This document shows, piece after piece, positions 24,801 to 33,567 of a stretch of 64,000 bases of DNA; within the stretch, counting starts at the first letter, position 1, and each line of letters begins with the position of its first letter. This DNA comes from Phocoena phocoena (lineage: Eukaryota > Chordata > Mammalia > Artiodactyla > Phocoenidae): positions 93,030,894 to 93,094,893 of the forward strand of contig NC_089228.1 in NCBI RefSeq assembly GCF_963924675.1, written 5' to 3'. A program made the translations under genes and the position numbers. The notes beneath the pieces were generated by a model, which was given only the letters and a program-made list of their open reading frames with translations, was not told the origin of the DNA and did not search any database.

Positions 24801-26968
24801 AGTAGATATTAAACACCAGTTTCCTAGCTTGGCTCATCCTTGAGAAAAGTATTACAGCCAGTCCAGGGGAGAATCCATTTTCTGTTTGAAAAAGGAAACC
24901 ACACGTTCCAATTGTCTACCACTAGTGGTGACTTTCTAGAAGAGATAAATTTAACAATCTGAACTCTACAATCGTGTATAAACTACCTGTGGGGTAGTGT
25001 TAGATTACTACTGACCTTAAAAGAGTTTTCTAAGTGTTCAAGAAACTGAAAAACTTTTAAAATTCGGACAGAGCTCTTTGCTACACACTGTAACTTGACA
25101 CTAGGCTGAAGAAGTTGACCAAGTTTAAGTAACCCAGGAGGAACTGTTTCCTGCTTTCTGTTAGAGCAGTCTGCAATGACCTGTAGTAACACTGCTGAGA
25201 CAGAGGTTACTATCGGGCAGTAGATGCCGCTATCATGAAGTCAGTTAGGTCTTTTTTCTTTCTTTCTTTCTTTTTTAAATTTTTTTGCGTTGTGGCACTG
25301 ATCTCAAGTGTTTGTAAGAATTCAACCTTACTCTCCCATTGCCTATAAAAATAAGAAAAACACCAGAAGAGGTGGAAAATGTACCCCAGGCCAACTATGC
25401 AGCTCTCTTTTCACCTCAACAAAAGAACTGTGCTATGGAAAACTTCTAAGTTATAACCAACTCACTCTGTATCAAAACAAATTTGCCTGTGAACATCTCT
25501 GGGAAGGTGCAGTGGCCCTTCCTAGATGGAATCAAAGGTCTATTTGACATTGGTTTATTTTAGCGTCACTTTACCTAGTCTGCTCCTGTAAGATGAGATG
25601 AGGCTCCACGAAGAACTTGACTCTCAGTTTAAGCCGGTAAGGGGCTAGCCCATCCATCTGCTGGGAGATCCGATTTCTCAGATTTAGCCATAAACTTTCA
25701 CCTTTGCTACCCGTAAACTGCAGTCCAAAATAATCAACTTCTATAATTCCCAATCGCCTGCACACCTAAAACAAAAATGAATGCAGTGTGGGTGAGCGAG
25801 CGGTCCATGTGGTCAAAGCAAACCCAAAGGCTCCATCTGAGTCTAAGATTCCTGCCTATTCTTTTTCAAAAAAAAAAAAAAAAAAAAAAAACAAAGTTCA
25901 ACAACGGTGTTACAATTCCTGTTGTCAGCTAAAACAACAGAGTTCTAAGGCTCCAGTGACGCGAAACCACTAGATGTAGTATAGAGGCACAAAAGGAGTT
26001 CTCAAAATGTAGCCTTCCAGAAAGGCTGAGGACAGGAATCCACGGGGTATTTTCCTTTTTATTCCAATCACTGGAATTCCCTCCACTAGCACAATCTGCA
26101 CAGCTGATTTGGCAGCTTATTATCTGGACAATTTTAACCATCTGGACTCCAAAAAAAGCAAACACATTGAGGGAACACGCTACAAGTGTCAGCTAAGCTT
26201 TGCGGGAGGTTTTCCAAACATCTCAGGTCGAGGGGGTTGGAGGGCACAGCGTTTCACCTGAGATCAAATTTTCTGCCACACCACTATGCACTGTTTGGAA
26301 CCGTTCCTCCTCACTCCTAAGGAAACGCGTGCTTAAAGACAACCGAGGAGTCCACGACCCAAACCTACCGTCCTCTCGTCCCCCGCGAATCGGGAGATGC
26401 AAGGAGGTGCATAAGAAATGCTCCATTTGAGAAGCATCAAGAGACAAGGGCACTGCTTGTCTGCCGAGCAACCCGACGGACCTGCGACCGCCTCCAGCCA
26501 CCTCATCCCGGGACGCAGGTGGCGCTGCCAGGCCCCGCGGGGACCCGACAGGAGGCATCATTCACACACCTGAGGCAGGTGTGCTGGGCCTCCTTCTTCC
26601 GGGAAAGTCCCGGGCTGGGGGGCAGGGGGGCAGGCCCGCCGCGCGTCCCCCGCGCCCTCCACCCCCACCCCACCACGCGCCCCCGGCACGCCACGAAGGG
26701 GCCGTGCGCCCCACGGCCTCGTGGAGGAGGGGGCGCAGGCCGGGCGCCTGGGGCGCACTAACCCCGCCGCCGCCGCCGCTGCGCCGCCGGCCCCCGGCAA
26801 GCGGCGCGTCCCGGCGCCACAGCGAGGCCCCTCGGCCTCGGGGAACCGGCCTGGACCCCGCGCCTGGCCCCTGGTCCTCACCTGGTTGAGGCAGTCCTCG
26901 CCGTTGGCTTTCGCCTCCACCTCCACCTCCATCAGCACCGCGTCCGGCCTCGTCACATAGCACAGCAT
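8382..26968 (-). CDS. MYLIP: MYLIP/IDOL, FERM-RING E3 ubiquitin ligase (7 coding exons, complete)
   Basis: MYLIP (IDOL) is an E3 ligase induced by the sterol sensor LXR. It ubiquitinates the cytoplasmic tails of LDLR, VLDLR and ApoER2 at the plasma membrane and sends them to lysosomes; it was first found as a binder of myosin regulatory light chain. The seven coding exons sum to 87+191+186+198+165+421+90 = 1338 nt, or 445 residues plus TGA, the human length. The product has an N-terminal FERM domain (about 1-279), a linker and a C-terminal RING (about 387-422). RING zinc ligands visible are C387, C390, C402, H404, C408, C411, C418 and C421. The linker cysteines C360, C363 and C368, reported to bind iron, are present, as are Y265 and T269, reported to contact receptor tails. 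All junctions are phase-consistent; five introns are GT-AG and intron 5 is GC-AG. Differences from my recollection of the human protein include S342 (N in the human reference), L389 (V) and D426 (E). The gene looks intact and functional. Confidence 0.98.
8472..9807 (-). other. MYLIP: MYLIP intron 6, non-minisatellite part
   Basis: About 1.3 kb of unique-looking intron sequence runs between the minisatellite and the last-exon acceptor. No SINE, LINE or further exon was recognised. Open frames here (for example near 8728-9013 plus) lack coding character. Confidence 0.75.
9808..10257 (-). repeat. Minisatellite made from the MYLIP exon 6 splice donor (~20 units of ~21-25 bp)
   Basis: Gene-strand units have the core CAGCTCCAGGTGAGG plus a short variable spacer. 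The unit nearest the exon (10244-10257) is the true exon 6 / intron 6 junction, CAGCTCCAG followed by GTGAGG. About 20 units can be counted. Including the authentic one, 14 keep CAG followed by GTGA, another reads CAG-GTGG, and a few have lost the GT (AT, AC or CT). A block of four units near 9931 recurs almost unchanged near 10114, giving a higher-order period of 183 bp. The array lies entirely in intron 6 apart from the founder unit. Confidence 0.93.
10248..10668 (-). CDS. MYLIP: MYLIP coding exon 6 (residues 276-416)
   Basis: The acceptor CTGTCCGTAG begins the exon and the donor CTCCAG followed by GTGAGG ends it (GT at 10246-10247). It encodes the end of the F3 lobe, the linker with C360/C363/C368, a short basic helix rich in Leu, Lys and Arg, and most of the RING (C387 to C411). 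L415, reported at the RING dimer interface, is present. Residue 342 is Ser and residue 389 is Leu. A minisatellite built from this exon's own donor sequence begins at once on the intron side. Confidence 0.97.
10669..11645 (-). other. MYLIP: MYLIP intron 5 (GC-AG)
   Basis: The intron starts with GCACGT and ends with CTGTCCGTAG in the gene direction. It holds a compound CT/CA microsatellite (11371-11443). No mobile element was recognised. Confidence 0.85.
11371..11443. repeat. (CT)n-(CA)n compound microsatellite
   Basis: About ten CT repeats, a short break (GTGTCACTCAGT) and about twenty CA repeats lie in intron 5 of MYLIP. Confidence 0.95.
11646..11810 (-). CDS. MYLIP: MYLIP coding exon 5 (residues 221-276), GC donor
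   Basis: The exon encodes FERM F3 ([19 protein letters not shown] to THAFYR) with Y265 and T269, residues reported to contact the LDLR-family tail. The acceptor is CACATTTCAG. The frame and the 445-residue total require the exon to end at ...TTTTTACAG, followed in the genome by GCACGT and not GT, so intron 5 is a GC-AG intron. A GT lies five bases further on, but using it would shift the frame. Confidence 0.95.
11811..12314 (-). other. MYLIP: MYLIP intron 4 with degenerate TG-rich repeat
   Basis: This 504 bp intron has GT at its start and CAG at its end. An imperfect GTGAGTGTGTG tract occupies about 12006-12055. Nothing else was recognised. Confidence 0.85.
12315..12512 (-). CDS. MYLIP: MYLIP coding exon 4 (residues 155-221)
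   Basis: The acceptor GTGTCTTGCAG and donor ATAG followed by GTAACC flank the end of FERM F2 and the beginning of F3 ([10 protein letters not shown] to DDFSPIN). Reading frame, phase 2 boundaries and residues agree with the family. Confidence 0.97.
12953..13468 (+). mobile_element. MLT1-like (MaLR) solo LTR in MYLIP intron 3
   Basis: The sequence has the classic late-LTR signature, AACTGTGAGATGGTTTTGTTG then AAGCCACTAAGTTT, ending in AATAGATAATTAAGACA, as in old MaLR LTRs. The 5' part is diverged. It covers about 516 bp of the 1.3 kb intron 3 (12513-13812). No internal retroviral coding sequence is present. Confidence 0.7.
13813..13998 (-). CDS. MYLIP: MYLIP coding exon 3 (residues 93-155)
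   Basis: The acceptor TTGCTTTGCAG and donor ACAG followed by GTGAGG flank a FERM F2 segment ([18 protein letters not shown] onward to SSATLN). The exon is separated from exon 2 by an 11.6 kb intron. The split codon 155 (AG plus C from exon 4) gives Ser, as expected for this protein. Confidence 0.97.
14340..15310 (+). mobile_element. L2 LINE fragment interrupted by a CHR SINE
   Basis: C/T-rich sequence with L2 3' words (CAAATATCCAAGCGCTAAC, CATCTCCTGTCATTCCCTCC, GTCTTGCTGTTCCCTCTGTC, CACTCCTCCTGTCCCC) surrounds the SINE at 14401-14622. It is diverged; borders are approximate. Confidence 0.5.
14401..14622 (-). mobile_element. CHR-family SINE (intron 2)
   Basis: In reverse orientation it begins with T/(GTTT)n and ends CCACCAGGGAAGCCC. 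The flanking CAAATCTCTGG and CAAATCTCTAG are its target-site duplication. Open frames across it on both strands are SINE-derived and not genes. Confidence 0.94.
18430..20035 (+). mobile_element. L1 (old L1M-type) 3' end, interrupted by a CHR SINE
   Basis: It retains decayed ORF2 C-terminal sequence: TACAGTGGAATACTATCCAG, GATTCCACTGACATGAAGT, and the TTAAAACCACAATGTGCTAC segment. It then runs into a 3' UTR with GGTGTTCACTGTAAAAATTT and GAAATTTTTCATAGTAAGAG. Frame breaks are numerous, so it is dead. It sits in MYLIP intron 2, antisense to the gene. Confidence 0.85.
18643..18873 (+). mobile_element. Young CHR-family SINE nested in L1, 39-base A tail
   Basis: The body runs from GGGCTTCCCTGGTGGCGCGG to CGTACCGC, followed by 39 uninterrupted A residues (18835-18873). 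The target-site duplication AAAGCATCAAA lies on both sides. The long pure tail suggests a comparatively recent insertion. Confidence 0.95.
21112..21236 (-). mobile_element. 3' fragment of long CHR-type SINE
   Basis: The plus strand reads AATTTATTTATTTTATTACT, TTTGGCTGCGTTGGGTCTTC, GTTGCTGCGCGC and TTTTCTCTAGTTGTGG. This is the reverse of the 3' tail seen in the full-length copies at 51345 and 57659. The 5' tRNA-like part is missing. Confidence 0.85.
21820..22090 (-). mobile_element. L2 LINE 3' end fragment
   Basis: Read on the plus strand: CATTGATTCAACAAATATTT, CACCAAGCACTTGCTAGATT, ACAATAAGCAAATTG, and GGAGAAGGCTTCCCC. These correspond to the reverse complement of the L2 3' end. Confidence 0.65.
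23922..24088 (-). mobile_element. CHR-type SINE, variant with distinct 3' tail
   Basis: The gene-strand reading starts GGGACTTCCCTGGCGGTCCA GTGGTTAAGACTTCC, continues GCGGGTTTGATCCCTGG, and ends with GGCCAAAAAACCAAAACAT and an AATAAGACTTTAAA-type tail. It is a different subfamily from the short CHR copies elsewhere. Confidence 0.85.
25575..25765 (-). CDS. MYLIP: MYLIP coding exon 2 (residues 30-93)
   Basis: The acceptor TTTTGTTTTAG precedes GTGTGCAGG, and the donor is AG followed by GTAAAG (GT at 25573-25574). The exon encodes [17 protein letters not shown] and on to the QEQT motif, which is the rest of FERM F1 and the start of F2. It begins in phase 0 and ends after two bases of R93, which is completed by the first G of exon 3. 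Confidence 0.97.
25766..26881 (-). other. MYLIP: MYLIP intron 1
   Basis: This 1.1 kb intron is GC-rich at its 5' end, where the CpG-rich region extends into it. It contains a run of about 24 A residues at 25868-25891 and no recognised mobile element. Confidence 0.85.
26882..26968 (-). CDS. MYLIP: MYLIP coding exon 1 (residues 1-29)
   Basis: ATG is at 26966-26968 on the minus strand, and the reading begins [20 protein letters not shown], the known MYLIP N-terminus and start of FERM lobe F1. The exon ends in phase 0 at CAG followed by donor GTGAGG (GT at 26880-26881). It lies inside the CpG-rich region. The reading frame stays open upstream of this ATG through the predicted 5' UTR, but no in-frame upstream ATG was found, so this start is preferred. 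Confidence 0.97.
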
Positions 26969-27195
26969 GGCTAGGGCCGCCGCTGCCGCCACAGCCGCCT
27001 CGTCTTTGCTGTGCGCGGGGTTCAGACCCAGTTCCGGGCTCGGCGAGGCTGGCCCTCGGGAGGCTGAAGCCCTGCAGACCACTGCCCTGCAACCCGCAGC
27101 CGCCGCGCCCTCCCCGCCACCCCCTCTCCAGCCCGCCGGCCAGCTGGCACTCCGACTCCCGCGGCGGCGCCGCACTCCAGCAGCCCGACTGCCTG
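26969..27195 (-). other. MYLIP: MYLIP 5' UTR (predicted)
   Basis: This GC-rich segment lies between the ATG and a TATA-like TATATC at 27217-27222 on the gene strand. A start site about 25-30 nt below that motif gives a leader of roughly 220 nt. The frame of the MYLIP ATG has no stop codon in this leader or up to about 27298, but contains no in-frame upstream ATG. The exact start site cannot be fixed from sequence. Confidence 0.6.
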
Positions 27196-28285
27196 CGCCG
27201 CAGCGGGGACTTCTCTGATATAGCGGCCCCGCCCCCTTCGGCTGGGGCCCCCGCCAATCACGGAGGCCCCGCCCCTCCGCCGCCGCCCAACCAGCCAATA
27301 GCAGCGGCCGTTCGGCCGCCGCCCGACCTCCCAGAGCCGGCTGAGTTCCCCCGGCCGCCGGGGAGGTGGTAGCTCAAGGGGGCTGAGCGATGCGCAAGGA
27401 GGGAGGCCCCGGAACGCGCTTGCTACCTCTGCTTGCTGGGAGACGCTGCTCGGAGCCAGCGACCGCCCGGGGCTCCCACGTGGGGTCGCCTTTCTGTCGG
27501 GCTTGAATATCCAGTGATTAAACGCCTTCAAGCTACCGCTGTTCTTCAGAAAGAAGCCTTGGGTCGCTCCAGTAGCGCGTTTGCGGGGCGGGGTGGTGGT
27601 CGTCGTGGTGAAAGCAGATAGCAAAGAGTGCAACCCCAAAGCCTGAAAAGAAAATGATGATTTCCCTGGGGTTTGCCTCAGTGGGCTGTAGGAAGGCGGA
27701 ATTTTTGTTCTTTAGTTTAGACCTCGTCATTGAGAAAACAAAATATGAGTATAAAAGTTTTTGCTGTCGTTCAATAAGCCAGGGAGCTTGACCTAGTGCT
27801 TTCTCTATGAAACCTCTCCAAAGGCTTCTATTTACCCGTTGTGCAGAATCAAAACCCCGTAGGGGCACTAAGGCCCTCTCTCAGGTTGTCCGGCCTATCT
27901 CACGTCTTAGCTCATTTTTCATTAAACATTAATGGAGCACCTGCTCCAATGCCAGTCCCTTCTCTCAGGCAACCAGGTGTTATCCCCACCTTCAGAGTAA
28001 CGGACTTATCTCGGAATCTCAATAGAAAGTATTAATAATTGAAGGTCTACAAGTCTTCCCTCATTTACCACTTGTTTCTCTTAGTCAACGCGTTACTCAG
28101 CCTACCTCTGGTTTCTTTATAGGAGAAGCCAGAGATGTGGGTTTCAGCTTTGGACCGATGAAAACGGACTTCATCTCTCTGCAGCTCAGTGTTTCAGCAG
28201 TCAGATGGAGACCACAATCTCTGCCCCGCCTTTCCCCAGCATTGCTGTGAAGAGCAGCAGAGATAATGTTCATAAAAGCACTCGA

Positions 28286-28490
28286 GGGCTTCCCTGGTGG
28301 CGCAGTGGTTGAGAGTCCGCCTGCTCGATGCAGGGGACACGGGTTCGTGCCCCGGTGCGGGAAGATCCCACATGCCGCGGAGAGGCTCGGCCCGTGAGCC
28401 ATGGCCGCTGAGCCTGCGCGTCCAGAGCCTGTGCTCCGCAACGGGAGAGGCCACAACAGTGAGAGGCCCGCGTACCGCAAACAAAACAAA
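28286..28490 (+). mobile_element. CHR-family SINE about 1 kb upstream of MYLIP
   Basis: The body starts GGGCTTCCCTGGTGGCGCAG and ends GCGTACCGCAAACAAAACAA. The flanks AAAAGCACTCGAG and AAAAAGCACTTGA form the target-site duplication. The left arm carries an extra C (CCTGCTCGATGCAGG). Confidence 0.94.
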
Positions 28491-31400
28491 AAGCACTTGA
28501 ATGACCCGGTACATGATACATATAAGGAAACCTGTAACGTCAGCTCCGTCACTGCCTGCCTATGACCTCTGTCCTTAACCCTTTCCCGAAGTTCCAATTA
28601 TCTCTGTCCTGGTTGTCTTCATTTCTGATGAAGTAATAAGGATATCAGAGCGGAAGACTACTGGTTAGGCTCCTCCAAGAGTCTTTCACTAAAGCCGACT
28701 CTGGCTAAAACGAAACCAAGTCCTGACCACCAGTGTTGCAGACGGGCATGCGCACTCACATCTTTCTTTGTGTCTTTTAAGAATACACCTCATGATATTG
28801 CGCTGCTGAAATAGTCCCGTCTTGTATCAGCTCTTGTTCCTCATTCACTTAATTTCAGTTTACTGATCTGGTAAATTTATCTGGGAGATAACATTTGGAT
28901 AATTGTTATCTAATCTATGCTTAATCTCTAGAAATTTTAGATCCGGGAGAAGAGGTGAGGGGCAAGATGGAGGCCAAGTGTATTGGTTAACATTTTTGTT
29001 TATTGAGCGACTAAGCTGGCTAAACCAACGACGACTAACCAAAAGTTGGCTAATTTAAGCAAAAGGGAATTTGGTACACAAATTTGGGGAGCTCACAGAA
29101 TCAGCAGGGACTAGGCATGAATGAATGGAAAGGGAGACATATTGATTGGCCAAGAACAAAAATCAAAAAACAAAAGAACCAAACACCAAATATTTGGGAT
29201 TTTACCAGGGATATTTCTTAATACAAACCCAGATTATGCTTTGGCTATGGGATGGTTGGTAAAGATTCCAGTTGGTTTTGAAATTGAACCACCAGATAAG
29301 ACTTTAGAGGAGAAGGATTTCTTAAAACAAAACAATGCTAAAAATAGGAAAAAACGGCACTTGGGGAGGGGACAGAAATCATCATGACCAAGAAGAAAAG
29401 AAATACTGGCTTCTCTTAGCATATACAGGAAATGGGAGACCCTAATCTACCTCTCTCTTCCTTGTCTTTCTCTTTCTTTCCTAATGTTTTCCTTGAGTAG
29501 AGAGATGGAGAGACAGGTTAGTTAGGAATGAGAAGGCTGAATTTGCTGGTTACTGGGTGAGAAAGCAGAATTATGTTCAAAGACCTGGTTCGGGAATAGA
29601 AAGCCCACAGTAGAATTGCTTCCTAGAGGATCCCACCGTCTGGTAATGCTAGGAAACGCCTGGAGCCAGTTTCAAGCCTCAGCTGGGTCTAACTCCAAAA
29701 TAAGCCTGCACACCCAGGCCTGGGGGTGGTAACTATATTGGATTGAGCTGCGACTGGCAGTTCCAGATTAGCCAGAGAGGTGCTACATGTTACTTGTGTC
29801 TGCTATCTTACACTCTCGATTAGCTATCATCTTTTAAAGATAGCATTAAAATTAACCAGCAAAGTAAAAGGATCAGTTGCGTGAAGGTAGATTTTAAAAA
29901 TAGAAACCATAGTTTAAGTGGCTGTTCAAATACACCCAGACTCCACACTTTTACTCTCTCATATATGAGGGCTCAAGACTGAGCACCAGATAATATTTGT
30001 AGGATAAGATGTGGTGGTCATCTGGCTGCAAACGAAGTCTGATCTGGCTGGCTGGATACCTCTCCATGTGCATTCCTCTCTAAACGCTGCACACACCACT
30101 GCAGAAATCCTGTGCTGGGTCAAAGGAAAGGCCCTTCTCCCTCTTCACCTCTTGAACGTTCATTTGTAAGAGCATAGAGGGAAGAACAGTTAGCGACTGC
30201 CTAAAAAACTGTCCCTTGGCTTTCACACATTGTTCAAGCGAATTATTCTATCAGCAATGCTTCATCAGGCACAAGTGTGCTACACTGCGTGGAGTGAGCT
30301 GAAATCTCTCATTTGAAATGTTAGACTTGTGAAATTCAGGAGTAGTTTAATTTGCTGTTGGCCTACCATCAAAGCAGAGCATCTCATTTCCAAAACTGGC
30401 TGTCTGAAGAGTCAAAGAAGGAATGGAGAGAGAATAGGCAATGCCCATGTTACAAACTCTGGAACATATTAAATAGCATTGTCTTAATTAGCAGGCAGTT
30501 TAAATGGTTTTTTTCCTAGTTGTGAGAGTTATGGTAATCTACTTAGAAAAGATTGAAAAGTACAAGGGGAAAAACGAAGTAGGTGTATTTTATCAAGCAT
30601 TTCCAGTTACTATTGATGTTTTACGTTTGTAGTTTGCATGCAATGTGCTCTAAATTTTGATTGTGATATAATCAAATACTGCACATGAACTTCTGGAGAA
30701 ATATCAAGAGAGCAAGAGACACTTGCTGTGGGAATTCCAAATCTAAACCTAGTGTTACGAATATTAGGAAAATTATAAACAGAAAGAACAACCTCCATGA
30801 AAAAATTCCAACTATTACTGTTTCTCAGCTTTCTTCTTTTTTTTTTTTTAAATTTTCTGAAATATTACCATTTTCTCTGTTTTCCTTCTTACTCCTCGTA
30901 TGCCCTGATATGTCACACTTCATGACATGTTTACTTCTTTGGCATGTATCATTTAGTTGAGAGAGGCTCAGATCTGGGAAATGATTTCCAATTTGGCAGG
31001 TTTTGTGTAACAACAAAACTATTTTGTGTAATACTTTTAATACCTGTCTTCTATTTATGGAGATGATCAATGATCAGGCAGTTGCTTCTCAGGTCTGGTG
31101 ATATGCAAGTGTTATTCCACCCACAACAGGGTGTACCATCATTCTGATCTTGAATGAGTTTGGGTAGATAGATGCTAGGGATGCAGCTGGGAGCCATGGA
31201 ACAGAGGACAGACCCAGTATGCCCGAGGCTCAAACTCACAAACCTGTCCTAATTGGTAGGTGCTCTAACCAGTTGCTCTGTAATGACACCCCCCTTCCAT
31301 GCCCCTCACACCATGTCTGAGCATACCTTTCTGTAAAAAAGGGGTTAGCATGATCTATTGTGTGTGTGGGGGGGTGACACAGAACTTAGTGGGGGTGGCC

Positions 31401-31794
31401 ACTCTGAAAATCAGTGGCTCATGAGGTAGTACCAACTTTCCAGGAATAAAACGACAACTGTTAGAAATGCTATAGAAATAGCGAAAGGACATGAAATCAG
31501 TTACATACTTTGGAAGAACCACAAGCTCTTATTAAACAAGATAATGAAAACTGAGTGCTTCGGGGTGAAGCAACTTCTCACTAAGCTTCAATCACACCAC
31601 GTCTCCCCAGCTCACTTACTGTGCCTGACATTTGCATACATTATAGCACTTGATATGTAAATCTTACCCCTGCTTCAGTTATTCAATATTTTGTCCTTGC
31701 TGTGATTTTAGAGATCGTGATGATTTGAAAATGACTTGAAAACAAAGGTTTGCTTTCTCCCTGGCAATCTCTCAGTAGCTATAAGTACCCAGCA

Positions 31795-31872
31795 TCCTCT
31801 GTCCATTGCTTTATCCTCCTTCTTCTCTCCTCTTCTATCCCCTTCTCTCCCCTTCTTCTCTCCCCTTCTCTC
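31795..31872 (+). repeat. Polypyrimidine (CTTCTCTCC)n-like tract
   Basis: About 78 bases are almost purely C and T (CCTCCTTCTTCTCTCCTCTT then CCCCTTCTCTCC repeats). It is a low-complexity tract, able in principle to form triplex DNA. Confidence 0.85.
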
Positions 31873-32479
31873 CTGGGAGAGGTTGGACCAGAAGCCATCT
31901 GCATCCATGGATGAGGGAAAGCAACCTTGTCTCTCCCTGTGTGCTTTGATGGATCTGAACCTCAGACTCTAGCCCTCCATCAGAGCCCAGGGACACAGCA
32001 GTCATTAGGTGGGGGTTGTGGGAATTTCTCAGGTTGGCTCAAGCAAAAGATGCTGCCCTTCCTAAGGCCCAGACTTCCAGAAGAAGAGTCTGAGCATGTG
32101 CGCCCCAGTGGTTGGTGTGAATCTGGTGCCCACCAAGAGTTAGGCCTACATGGGCACTGTGAAGCCGAGAGCGCAAACCAGGTCTTGTGCTGACCTTAGT
32201 TTTTATGTAATTACCCTTGGTTATCCCTTAATCACATGTAAAACTTGTCCAAACAGCCCAGCCCTGTCTTAGCTTTGTACAGAATATGGTGGGAATGACC
32301 TCAGGATCTCACTTGCATCTGAGTTTTAAATTATATAGAACCACTCTTGGGACAGTTTGGAGGCAATAATAGTAACTACAAGGAGTAATTCTAGAGAAAG
32401 GTGAGAAGTCCACCTGCCTACATATATGGAATGTTTACTTCTTATTTTCCACCTTGGAGGATCTGGTTTTTAATCTTGT

Positions 32480-32871
32480 TCAGTGTTTTAGTTAGCTCAG
32501 GCTGCTGTAAGAAAATACCATAAATTGGGTGGCTTAAGCAATAGAAATGTCTTCTTTTGCAGTTCTGGAGGCTGGAAAGCCCAAGATCAAGGTGCCAGCA
32601 TAGTGAGTTTCTGGTGAGGGCTCTCTTCCTGGCTTTTAGACAGCTGCCTTCTCCCCGTATCCTCACATGGTGGAAAGAGAGAGTGAAGAAGCAAGCTCTC
32701 TGGTGTCTCTTTTCATAAGGGCACTAATTCCATCAGGAGGGCCCCACCCTCATGACCTCATTTAATCCTAATTGCCTCCAAAGGTCCCACCTCTAAATAC
32801 CATCATATTGAGGGTTAGGGCTTCAATGTACGAATTGGGGATGGAGAGGGACACAATTTAGTCCATAGCAT
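32480..32871 (-). mobile_element. MLT1-type (MaLR) solo LTR
   Basis: On the plus strand: CAGTGTTTTAGTTAGCTCAG, TAAGAAAATACCATAAATTG, CAGTTCTGGAGGCTGGAAAG, CCACCCTCATGACCTCATTT, and GACACAATTTAGTCCATAGC. This is the reverse complement of an MLT1 LTR and is nearly full length. Confidence 0.85.
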
Positions 32872-33244
32872 TTAGGAATGCACCAATTCCATGTACTCCC
32901 ACACACATTTCCCATCTTAATACATTTTCTATATAATGAATAAGTTCAAATATATATCTATTCATATTGACCTGAGGAAGGAATTATTTATAGCTCATCA
33001 ATTGAGGTTTGGTTCACATTTTCACTGAGCAACATAGTAACTTGTTACCCAGAGTAAAACTCTTTCTAGCACATGCTTACAGGAGACACTAGTGTTTACT
33101 GAGCTGAGGGTCTGCTGTGGAATTTGCTTACTACTGTGAAATTTGAACATATTCTTTTATTTATCCACACTAAAAGTAATTTAAAAATTAAAAAAAAGTA
33201 AGGACACAAACCAGCAAACAAAATGCTTATAACTGATAGTTTTT

Positions 33245-33459
33245 TTGTTTTTTTTGTTTCGCGGTACGTGGGCCTCTCACTGTTGTGGCCTCTCCCGTTG
33301 TGGTGCACAGGCTCTGGATGCGCAGGCTCAGCGGCCATGGCTGGCCGCTCACAGGCCCAGTTGCTCCGTGGCATGTGGGATCTTCCCAGACCGGGGCACG
33401 AACCCATGTCCCCTGCATGGGAAGGCAGACTCTCAACCACTGCACCGCCAGGGAAGCCC
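33245..33459 (-). mobile_element. CHR-family SINE
   Basis: It is in reverse orientation, from a T-rich start to CCGCCAGGGAAGCCC. A target-site duplication TATAACTGATAGTTTT lies at 33229-33244 and 33460-33475. The right arm contains an extra GGCCGCTCACAG-like insertion relative to its neighbours. Confidence 0.95.
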
Positions 33460-33567
33460 TATAACTGATAGTTTTGGCAGTACACAGTTCATAAATTTGC
33501 TCACTGCTATTATTATTATTGTCGTTGTTGCTATTCATTGATAAGCTATTATTTATTTGGTCTTTAG

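Larger units (their letters stand above)
13999..25574 (-). other. MYLIP: MYLIP intron 2 (11.6 kb)
   Basis: This is the largest intron. It contains an L2 fragment split by a CHR SINE (14340-15310), an L1 3' end split by a CHR SINE (18430-20035), L2 at 21820-22090, and two CHR-type fragments (21112-21236, 23922-24088). The remaining stretches (15.3-18.4, 20.0-21.1, 22.1-23.9 and 24.1-25.5 kb) show no recognisable gene or element; they include short T, A and G runs such as an 11-G run at about 17749-17759. Confidence 0.85.
26440..27610. promoter_or_regulatory. MYLIP: CpG-rich promoter region of MYLIP
   Basis: Dense CpG and G+C contrast sharply with the AT-rich flanks and cover the start of the gene. 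GC boxes of the CCCCGCCCC type lie near 27226-27235 and 27266-27275. Two CCAAT boxes at 27254-27258 and 27295-27299 read ATTGG on the gene strand and sit 41 bp apart, fitting NF-Y sites. A TATA-like TATATC lies at 27217-27222. Human MYLIP is induced by LXR through an upstream element; I could not point to a convincing DR4 site here. Confidence 0.8.
27611..32479. other. Intergenic DNA upstream of MYLIP (27.6-32.5 kb)
   Basis: Apart from the CHR SINE at 28286-28490 and a pyrimidine tract at 31795-31872, this stretch shows no gene. The sequence at 29.0-29.8 kb looks like an old unclassified interspersed repeat. Open frames such as 29121-29387 (88 codons) have no recognisable domain, and no splice or promoter context supports them. 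Confidence 0.6.

Noticed and set aside
26558..27298. 246-residue minus frame across the CpG-rich region
   Set aside because: Its middle is genuine exon 1, but the frame reads through the exon 1 donor into intron 1 and has no ATG start upstream. Only 26882-26968 is supported as coding.
27600..30500. LXR response element (DR4) upstream of MYLIP
   Set aside because: I looked for AGGTCA-type half sites spaced by four on both strands and saw only poor partial matches (for example near 28727 and 30118). A motif scan would be needed.
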